A stretch of DNA of 64,000 nucleotides, from the NCBI GenBank assembly GCA_020205615.1, contig CM035170.1:34534123-34598122 (forward strand). Direction: 5' to 3'. The notes beneath the pieces are model-generated. The model saw only the letters and a program-made list of their open reading frames with translations, searched no databases and was not told the origin of the DNA. This document shows, in pieces, positions 55,917 to 64,000 of the stretch; within the stretch, counting starts at the first letter, position 1, and every line of letters begins with the position of its first letter. Position numbers and translations under genes: made by a program. The DNA comes from Panax quinquefolius. Lineage: Eukaryota > Streptophyta > Magnoliopsida > Apiales > Araliaceae.

Positions 55917-57033
55917 GAGATTACAGGGAAGTCCTCATACATTTTATTGCATTATCCATACAATGAGAATATTATAGTTTTCAAGTTTGGGGGATGTAGT
56001 TAATTTTATGTTTGCATGATAATGTCATTAGTTAAGTTTACATTTATTATTTCATATTTATTTTTAGGAGTTTTTACATATTTGCATTCATAGTGTCACG
56101 TAGTTGCATAGTAGCTTAGGTGCATAAATAGTTTAGTTATTTTTGTTAATTATGCATTATGTTATGTTTGACTTATAAAAAAATAGTTGGAATTGTGTTG
56201 TTTTGCATATGTCCAACAGTCATTGTAGTTCATGTTTATGTTGGCCAATGATGAGATTGGGATTGAGTAGATAAATACAATACCCATTATTAGAACTATG
56301 ATGTAGTTTTGAGTTATGAATTGAATCTTAAGCATGTTTGAAACTGGTATAAAAATGGTAGCACGTTAATAACATTTGTGTTGATTGAATAGTTTAAATT
56401 GATATATAAATAGTATCTAAAGGATGAGGCTAGTGTAAATAAGAAAATGACAAGAATAGGCAATAAAGACGAAGAATTAGGCAAGAACCTAAGTTTTGGG
56501 GGGGAGTGGGGTATATAAGCTTCAAAAAAAGAAAAAAGAAAAAGAAAATAATATCTAGTTTGTGGTGGGTTGAGAAAATAATACTCCCCATAAACACAGG
56601 CGTGAGATGGAGCGTAAAACGCACTCACCAACCATCTATCTAAAAAAAAAAAAATAAAGAGAAGACGGGAAATAAGGGCAAAGAGCCCCCATAAATGAAA
56701 AAAAGCATGAATACCCTATTCGGACCCCTAATCTTGGTAAACGTTTAATTTTAGTTGGAAGTCATCTATTTTTGAAAAGTTTGAGTTTATTCTGTTTGAT
56801 TCTTGATAAGAGATTGGTTATGTATTGACTTTGAATTAGAATCAGTTAGCATAGATGTTGCTCACACACGCACTATATCAGTGATGGCGGTCTAAGATTC
56901 GAGGATTGATAAGAAGTTATTGAGTGGTTTCGATATGAAGTGTTGCAGTGTTTGCTTAATTTTTCTGAGGCTGAAGGAATAAATTTGATTATGTGATACT
57001 GTTTGATTCGTAGACATATAGTTAGATACATTA
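55917..57033 (+). other. Athila 3' region, non-coding
   Basis: No ORF of note. Polypurine-like strings AAGTTTGGGGGATG (55982) and AAGTTTTGGGGGGGAG (56490) occur, with A-rich runs at 56523-56550 and 56640-56720. The sequence probably covers the 3' untranslated region and perhaps the start of the 3' LTR, but no LTR boundary could be fixed, because the partner LTR is not in the window. Confidence 0.55.
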
Positions 57034-60000
57034 TGTAACGCCCGAGAATTTCGGATTTTGAATGAATTAAATTTTTATTTGATTATGTTTATTAAATGAA
57101 TTTAATTGATTAATTATGTGAATAAGATGTTTGAAGGTCGTTCTATGACCTAGAATGTGCGGATGTGGTTAGTATTCTAGCTTTGTGCTAGGATTAATTG
57201 TTTTGAATTATCAAGACGAAAACGAATGTTTTCCGAGAATTTTTTTGTAAAAACACTATTCATCCAATTTCGTTCAAGAGCTTAGGTTTGAAATTCTAAG
57301 GAATGCGTAATGATAGAATATGAAGATATTATAGAATATCCAATAATATTTCCGTTATGGCAAACGAAGTTTTCGCCTGCGGACTTAAAACCTAAGGGTT
57401 TGTGAAAGAGATTTTCGAAAGGGAAATGTAATGCGTATACTCATTTCAGTTATTATGCGTATGAGATACGAGTATTATACTAGTTAGAATACGAGTATGA
57501 TATTAAGAATGGTATGACGTATAATATGAATATCATATGAGTATTGGACGAAGAGAATAAGGAAGTATACACGTAGAATACGAATAGTTTTAATGGATTA
57601 TGAGTTAAGGATTTTGGTATAATCCAATTGGACTTGGACTAATAGCAAGCCCAACGAATTAAGTAAGCAAGCCCGAGTCAAAGCCCAATATTAATTAAAG
57701 ACAAGCCCAATCCAAGAAGTTAAACCGCGGGTCAAACCGGTGGGTCACGGGATGGGTAAAACACATGGGGTAACCCATGGGATGATCCATGAAGGAGGTG
57801 GGTCAGCCACTTGATGGCCAAGAAAAGTGAACTACTTGATCAACAAGTATTTTGCTTGGTGATAAAGTAGTAAATAGTGAGGAGGTGGCTTTTTGTCCAT
57901 TTTGCCCCCAATTGGTTTTCTATAAATACAAAGCTAGGGTTGGTTATTTCTTGTTTTACAAAGATTGTCCAACTATATTGAGAGAGAGAGAAAGAGCTAG
58001 AAACATTAAATCACTCTACTTCCAAGCAAACCATAAGACGTTTTCTAAAGAATGTGAAGAACGACAAAGGTAAATTCTCATAAACCATAGTCTTCATCTT
58101 TTTCGATTTCTTTCTCATAGAAGAATCGTAGATTGGTGGAGCATGTTTATTGAGGAGATATAAGGATGTCTATTAATGATCAAATCATTGATAAGTCATG
58201 ATCGAATGAAATAATATTTACGTAAGTTAAAAAAACCCGTAGAAAGTCTTGAACGTGAACTTAGTTATGAATGAACGATTGGAAAACCGTCATAGCTAGG
58301 GTATATGCATATTGTTTGGTTAGGATGTATATGATGAATCAATGGAGTGTTCTATTAGATTTGGCCTATAGAACACGAGTAACGAAGTTATGACGAATTT
58401 TACGAAAATAGACGTTAAACGTCGAAAATGTATAAATCTCAGATTAAGGGTCAAAAGTTGTCGTGTGACTAGAAAACGTTGGTTTCCAATGTCAACATGT
58501 GAGATAAGGTATTTAAGAGTCGTGGGCGCAAGAATCGTCGAATTCTGACTAATAACGAAGAAAATGAGTATTGAACGATCGAAAACGTTAAACGAACGCT
58601 CAAAAATGAACTTAAAGGTGAATTCCGAGTTAACAGATTCGAAAGTGTAAAATTCTTATATGAACACGTAAAGGATGTAATTTGTGAGTTGTGGGCTTTC
58701 GAATGAGTCAATTCGGATGTAAAACGAACAAATTAGGAAGCCGGGAATTTCGTTGGAAAAACAAGCTGTTTTGGCCAATCACTGCAGATAGAGGAAATAA
58801 GCCAGTATGACCAAAAACCGATACAAAAAGGTCCACACCACAAATGCGGATCTAGCCGAAGTCCCACGTTAACTGGCGCCAGTAGACCGAAGTTTATACT
58901 AGGGATGTGGCATGTGCATGTACCGGCGATGTAAAAATGTTGACCAAGTTAGGTTTTTGTTCCATTTGAATGTAGACCTAAAGTAAGATATTGAAGATAC
59001 TTAATGTACATAATAAGATGGAACTTCAATCACTTATAAAGTGATAACGTTAGAAGATTTAGTATGGTTTAATAGAAATTAAACGAATAACGCGTGAACG
59101 TAATAAATAAACCGAGAATGATGTTCAACGTTGGTAGTTCACCAATAATGATCGAATGTCGGTTAAAAATATAAGAACGTTAACGAACCATAACGAAGTA
59201 TAGAAAGTCGAACTGGCTTTATTAACAAAATAAACTCAAGTAAGACATAGAAGCGAAAGAAGTTGGTTAGGAAAAAAAAGTTACTTGTTTTGTAACTAAT
59301 TATAGTGTGCTATTTGAATATATCATGTAGATCATGTAAAGACTGAGAATTGATTGAATTGTATATTCGAAGATGCTTAAAGGCAATTCTTTCTTAACGC
59401 TTGTCTAACCTTCGAGTTAGCCAAGTTTTTCTGTGATTCATGTTATGAGATGCATGAATGGTTTTAAAGAAAGAGTCGATGCATGTTTTACCTCGGCTAG
59501 ACAAGTATTGAAGAATTGATTGATTTGTTTACAAGTCTTTCGATATAGAACTGTTAACGCTATCCTATGCCAAGTATTTAGTACAGATGTAAAGGTAAGT
59601 TTCTCTATGTACAAACAAAAGTATTTTCATCAATTATTAGATGGGCACGCGAGGTTGCCAAGTATTAAACGTAAATACGTTTAACGAAAGAGTGTTGATC
59701 AACATAGAGTACAATAGGCTGATTACCTAGAAGTGCTCGTAAGTAAAGACGGATGGATGGCTTTAGTACTGGATGTCCTTTTCAAGTATAAAAACGAAAA
59801 AGGGTATATTCATGGTCTTTTGATAGGTTCAGAATTCCTAAGTTATTATATATACTTTGGAATTGTTGTTTTGAAATGAGAAGTACTATTTAATGTTTCT
59901 TAGTGCTTTATAGTTAATTGTTCAGTTATGGAAGAGAAGAATGTAATTTCTAATGTGATATTCATATAATTCCTTGTTAAGACTTGTTGAGCTAGTTATG

Positions 60001-60310
60001 CTCATTCTTGCTTGAACCATATGTTTGCAGCTAAAGCCGAATGAACTGAGAGTTCTAAGAGAGATAAAGGCAAGGCTAAGATGGACAATTAATTATCCAG
60101 TAATAGATTAGTGTATTTGTATGTAATATACTTATGAAGAACAAAGAATGTATTCGGTTATGAACCTGGGAAAGGATTTATTACGAATGTAATAAGAATA
60201 TAGTAAGTACAATCATTTTGTTGTTATCTCAATGGAATGACTGTATGAATTGTAGTATCATGGAGCACCATCTGTCGGGTTGGAAGATACCCGGATTTGG
60301 GGGCGTCACA
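57034..60310 (+). repeat. LTR1, 5' LTR (3.28 kb)
   Basis: It begins TGTAACGCCCGAGAATTTCGG and ends GGATTTGGGGGCGTCACA next to the primer site. It contains ACACTATTCATCC (57252), a TATA box (57920), a GAGAGAGAGAAAGAG tract (57982) and TGGCGCCAGT (58875). The short ORF at 57852-58073 lies across the TATA box and is not credible. Confidence 0.92.
57920..57929 (+). promoter_or_regulatory. TATA box of LTR1
   Basis: CTATAAATAC in U3, followed some 60 bases later by the purine tract. The same arrangement occurs on the other strand in the solo LTR. Confidence 0.55.
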
Positions 60311-60313
60311 GGT

Positions 60314-60325
60314 TGGTATCAAAGC
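60314..60325 (+). other. Primer-binding site, tRNA-iMet type
   Basis: TGGTATCAAAGC, three bases after the LTR end; the variant AAA replaces AGA of the common site. Confidence 0.92.
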
Positions 60326-60550
60326 ATTAGGTTATAAAACTTAAGGGGGGAAGAACCTTAGGCTAATAACCTCGTTAGGAAAGGAAATGTCCAAAGAAAG
60401 TTAACTCGAGTCAAATGAGTTAATAAGGTATTGAGGGAACTCAGTACCGAAAGATTTAAAAGATGGAAAGTAACCCTAAATGGATTAAATGGATTTGTGC
60501 TTATATTATTGTGTATTATGTACTAATCAATTTGTTATTTGTTATTGTAG

Positions 60551-61195
60551 ATGTCAATCGATAGCTTAATGTATAGGGATATACATGTGGTAAGCGAGGA
60601 GTCCGTGAACAGAGTAGAGTCAATACATATGCCTGTAGCGGAGATACCTTTACTGATTCTAGAAGAATCAGAGCCCGATGAGTATTTCTCAGAGGAGGAC
60701 TATTCGAAAGAGACCATGGGAATATCATCATATCTGAATATGATGATAGATGTGGAGGATGATATGGAGGTAACATCGATTAATACGGTGATGTCCTTGC
60801 TTTGACAAGACAACACCAATGAGAGACAATGAGGGCAATCGCCAAGTAATGCACTGCATATGGTGAAGCACTGTAAGAGGAGATCAGTGATCTCTATGGG
60901 GCCAAGGAGTCTGCAGAGTCAGACTATGAGATAAAGCATGATGAGAAAGTGCTCATGACTGACAAGGCTAGGGATTATAAGAACGAGGTCGTCGAACTTC
61001 GTAAGAAATTGGCTGAAAAAGACCAGAAGATAGCATGAATGTCATATATAAATGACAGTGCGCACGAGGATTTCAAGCTTAAGATAGCTTGTTATTCTAT
61101 TGAGTCGGGACAGACTCAACATACTATAAGTCGAGATATTGTGTCGATTCTAGCTAACGAGAAGCATGAGAATCCTGTTAGACAGTATTAGAAAT
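60551..61195 (+). pseudogene. Extra ORF remnants in the chromovirus leader, acidic coiled-coil
   Basis: Between the primer site and gag are coding-like stretches: 60551-60805 (VVSEESVNRVESI, LEESEPDEYFSEEDYSKE), then in another frame EEISDLYGAKESAESDYEIK and VVELRKKLAEKDQKIA up to about 61038, and MSYINDSAHEDFKLK to 61190. They are acidic and predicted helical, unlike any gag. They are broken by stops (60874, 61036) and a frameshift. A leader ORF is unusual for Tekay elements; whether it encodes protein is unknown. Confidence 0.45.
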
Positions 61196-61488
61196 TAAAA
61201 TGGTAAATACTTTTGTGTAGTGATGTAAAATCCTCTTTTGTATAATTAAAGGGTAGTCTTTTTGTAAATCCCAATTTTTGTGAAAGTTAATCGTAGGATA
61301 AAAATGTAATAGCTTTTGGCTATGGAAAGCAACTTGTAAATAGTTTTGAACTATAAAGAAACATCTTAATATAAGGAAGTTTTTATTTTAATGTGCTTTG
61401 TTGTGCATGAGTTATGGTTCCGTTGTTCGACGACTAATAACTAAGTAAGCAAATAAGTAATAACGGAACTTTATTTATTTAATCAGAA

Positions 61489-62640
61489 ATGCCGCCAAGA
61501 AGAAGACAATGTAACCAAGAGGTGGAATCACATAACGATAATCAAGGAGGTCCTAATAACCCTATGCAAGAGTTCGTTAATTTATTAACGGTTGCGTTTA
61601 ACCAAACTGGGGGTAGAGCACCCGCAGGACCTAGGGTAGCCCAAACAACTACCTTTAAGGAATTTAAGAGTGTAGGTCCACCTGAGTTCAAGGGAACGAC
61701 GGACCCAATGGAGGCCCAGACATGGGTCAAGGAAATAGAAAAGGCATTTGTTATTACAAACATAGCTGAGGCGCAAAAGACATCTTTTGCGAACTACGTG
61801 ATGAAGGGGGAAGCCAACTACTGGTGGGAGGCTCACCAGGGTGGGGCTAGAGCTGATGTTGTTATATGGGAACAGTTCAAGAAGGTTTTCTTTGAGAACT
61901 ACTTCCCTACTAGCATGCAAGGGAGGATGGATATTAAGTTCCTAGAACTTAAGCATGGGGACATGATGGTTCCCCAATATGCAGCCAAATTCAATGAATT
62001 GGCAAGGTTTGCTCCACACAAAGTAGACACGGAGGAGAGAAAGGCACGTAGGTTTGAACAGGGCCTAAAACCGTAGCTCTATAGTAGGATTTCGGGTTTC
62101 TAGAGTGCTTCCTATGGGACCATTCTGGAAAAGGCAATAATAGCAGAGGGTGGTAGTGAGGCGTTGACCCTATACCACAAGGAACGAAAGAATAAGAGTA
62201 AGGGAGAGGGAGGAAATAAGGCAGAAGTTGCCAGTGTTAGTGGCAATATGCCTAAAAGGAAGAATTTTAACCTTGGGAATACTAGGGTGAAATAAGGGGA
62301 TCCTAAACGTAGGGTGGAGGCATGCAAGATATGAGGCAAGACTCATTTAGGAGTCTATCTAAAAGGGAAAATGGGTTGTTATAATTATAGGCATGAGGGT
62401 CATATATCTCCCAAATGTCCTAATCCTAAGAAAAACCGTGGATATTTTGTTTGTGGGTCTATGGACCACATGACAAGAAATTTCCTGAAAAAGGGGGCGA
62501 AGGGTAGTAAGGGTTCTGGTAGTGGGAATTTAGCTATTACTGGACCAACACCATCACTGGGTAGACCCTCAGCCTGAACGTTTAATATGACTATCCAAGA
62601 TGCGGTTGCATCATCGGATGTAGTAGCATGTATTATTCCA
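61489..62640 (+). pseudogene. Chromovirus gag with degenerate zinc knuckles
   Basis: It begins MPPRRRQCNQ at 61489 and contains FKEFKSVGPPEFKGTTDPME, KTSFANYVMKGEANYWWEA and FELKHGDMMV-type blocks up to RRFEQGLKP. Stops follow at 62074, 62101, 62293 and 62332. The zinc knuckles are CYNYRHEGHISPKC and YFVCGSMDHMTRNF, each missing one or more cysteines. Translation ends in the frame that should pass into protease but for a one-base shift near 62658. Confidence 0.92.
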
Positions 62641-62653
62641 GTCAACGAAATAA

Positions 62654-63112
62654 ATGCTTGTGTTATTTGACTCGGGTGCTACTTGTTCTTTTATAGCATG
62701 TGGATTTGATAAGAAACTGAGATTAAGTCCTGAAAAGTTAGAAATACCTTTAGACGTTAAGGTAGCAAACGAGGAGATAATTCCCATTGAAAACATTCAT
62801 ACGAATTGTTTCGTAGATATTAGGGGCAAAAGATTATCGGTAGATCTTTTACCGATAAGGTTAAGAGAATTCGATGTAATTCTAGGTATGGATTGGTTAC
62901 TTAACCATAGAGCGATAATAGACTGTCATAGAAAGAGTGTAAACCTAAGGCTTTCTAAGAAACCTGAGGTGGTGTTTGATGGAAATAAATCGTTGGAACG
63001 TTCTTGTTGTCTAACTATGACACAAGCTAGAAGAAAGTTGAAAAGGGGTGTAAGAGTTACCTGTGTCATGTTGTGGATACCCAAAAAGTGGAGACATCAT
63101 TGGAACAAATAG
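62654..63112 (+). pseudogene. Chromovirus aspartic protease
   Basis: The frame contains LVLFDSGATCSFI with the DSG catalytic motif, KLRLSPEKLEIPLDVKVANE and REFDVILGMDWLLNHRAIID. It is complete through the domain but shifted relative to gag by one base. The C-terminal part runs into a frame that ends at 63112 after a second shift. Confidence 0.9.
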
Positions 63113-64000
63113 CGGTAGTTCAAGAGTTTGCGGATGTGTTTCCGGAAGAGTTACCCGGTATTCCGCTAGATAGAGATGTAGAATTTATGATTGATTTGTT
63201 GCCAGGTACGACACCAATTTCAAAGGCACCATATAGGATGGCGCCAGTAGAAGATGAAGGAGTTAATGGTTCAATTACAGGAACTATTAGATAGAAAGTA
63301 CATTCAACCGAGTGTGTCTTCGTGGGGAGCGCCGATATTGTTTGTAAAGAAGAAGGATGGTTCGTTACGACTTTGTATCGACTATCGAGAGTTGAACAAG
63401 TTAACGATTAAGAATAAATACCCGTTGCCTAGGATCGATGATCTATTTAATCAGTTGAAAGGGGCAAAGTATTTTTCTAAAATAGATTTGTGCACGGGGT
63501 ATCATCTACTTAAAATAAGGAAGGAGGATGTACCTAAGACGGCGTTCAGAACTCGTTATGGGCACTACAAGTTTCTGGTTATGTCGTTTGGGTTGACGAA
63601 TATGCCAGCCGCATTTATGGATATGATGAACATAATGTTCAAACAGTATTTGGACAAGTTCATTGTTGTGTTCATTGATGATATTCTAGTCTATTCTAAG
63701 ATGCCAGGAGATCATGCTGAACATTTAAGGATAGTGTTGGAAACACTAAGGAGGGAGAAGTTATATGTGAAATTCACTAAGTGTGAATTTTGGCTTGAAC
63801 GAGTGCAGTTTCTAGGACATGTTATAGACAAAGATGGCATATCTGTAAATCCAGTGAAGGTGGAAGCGGTGAATGAATGGGAGCGACCAAAAATGCCAAC
63901 CGAGGTTAGGAGTTTTTTGGGGTTAGCGGGATGCTATAGAAGGTTCATTCAGGACTTTTCTAAATTAGCTACTCCATTGACGAATCTGACGAGAAAGTCG
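63073..64000 (+). pseudogene. Chromovirus reverse transcriptase, open to window end
   Basis: 63073-63250 reads QEFADVFPEELPGIPLDRDV and [15 protein letters not shown] one-base insertion near 63253 shifts the frame, which then stays open from 63254 to 64000: [65 protein letters not shown] (catalytic FIDD), [16 protein letters not shown] and [20 protein letters not shown]. It makes cDNA from element RNA. Without the single shift the domain looks intact. Confidence 0.95.

Larger units (their letters stand above)
41993..57033 (+). mobile_element. Athila-type Ty3-gypsy element, partial, interrupted by a chromovirus
   Basis: Reading from RT (41993) through RNase H and integrase to 43737, then continuing at 53294-53812, gives an Athila pol with characteristic blocks ([66 protein letters not shown]). 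Downstream is the env-position ORF and a region with several GTTTGGGGG strings. The 5' LTR, gag and the start of pol are missing, and no 3' LTR was identified before 57033, where another chromovirus is inserted. Confidence 0.88.
57034..64000 (+). mobile_element. Tekay-type chromovirus (LTR1 family), plus strand, truncated by window end
   Basis: A complete 5' LTR (57034-60310), primer site, leader, gag, protease and RT to the last base. The insertion point after ...GATACATTA leaves CATTA (57029-57033) as a possible TSD; the other side is outside the window. The LTR equals the solo LTR at 11086-14906 in reverse. RT is open to the window edge, unlike all the other pol genes here. Confidence 0.9.

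Noticed and set aside
1..64000. tRNA or rRNA genes
   Set aside because: Only primer-site complements of tRNA-iMet and tRNA-Arg (12-18 bases) were found; no cloverleaf or rRNA core was recognised by eye.

Overview
This 64-kb window looks like plant nuclear DNA from a repeat-rich, probably eudicot genome. It contains no recognisable host gene, no tRNA or rRNA gene and nothing prokaryotic. Nearly every base can be assigned to nested, decayed LTR retrotransposons: one Ty1/copia element, several Ty3/gypsy chromoviruses of Tekay/Del type, one Tat/Ogre-type element and one Athila-type element. The evidence is paired LTRs, tRNA primer-binding sites, polypurine tracts, target-site duplications (TSDs) and broken gag-pol frames in the expected order.

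Layout. 1-8499: minus-strand copia element; its left LTR is cut by the window edge. 8500-9187: fragment related to the LTR of the 38-53 kb chromovirus family (called LTR2). 9188-15048: another chromovirus LTR (LTR4), split by a solo LTR of family LTR1 (11086-14906). About 15050-38432: minus-strand Tat/Ogre-like element with 5' LTR, tRNA-Arg-like primer site, gag, protease, G-patch, RT, two RNase H domains and integrase. Beyond pol lie two ORFs on the opposite strand, a plant-mobile-domain (PMD) protein with an intron and a DUF7745-like protein with a coiled-coil tail. No 3' LTR was found. A chromovirus with 5-kb LTRs and almost no internal coding (16398-24487, LTR3) is inserted in the PMD ORF. 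38433-41992: plus-strand LTR2 chromovirus (truncated LTR, gag, protease) fused abruptly to Athila RT at about 41993. 41993-57033: Athila pol and env-position ORF, its integrase split by a full minus-strand LTR2 chromovirus (43738-53293). 57034-64000: plus-strand LTR1 chromovirus with intact 5' LTR, running off the window inside reverse transcriptase.

No element here looks autonomous: almost every gag-pol has stops, frameshifts or deletions. The exception is the RT of the last element, open to the window end. Some frameshifts could be consensus errors, because the two LTRs at 43738 and 50486 differ by many short indels.

Most unusual content: (1) arrays of short hairpins whose stems differ between copies yet stay self-complementary, in the Tat LTR (37900-38372), in a 209-bp tandem array inside LTR3 (18.7-20.0 kb) and in the copia leader and LTR; (2) an antisense PMD gene with a canonical 79-bp intron carried by the Tat element, an orientation that would let the intron survive retrotransposition; (3) telo-box-like motifs upstream of the LTR3 TATA box; (4) a duplicated CCHC-like domain in Tat gag and a possible Ogre-type intron. 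All calls come from reading the sequence by eye; no alignment or database search was run.
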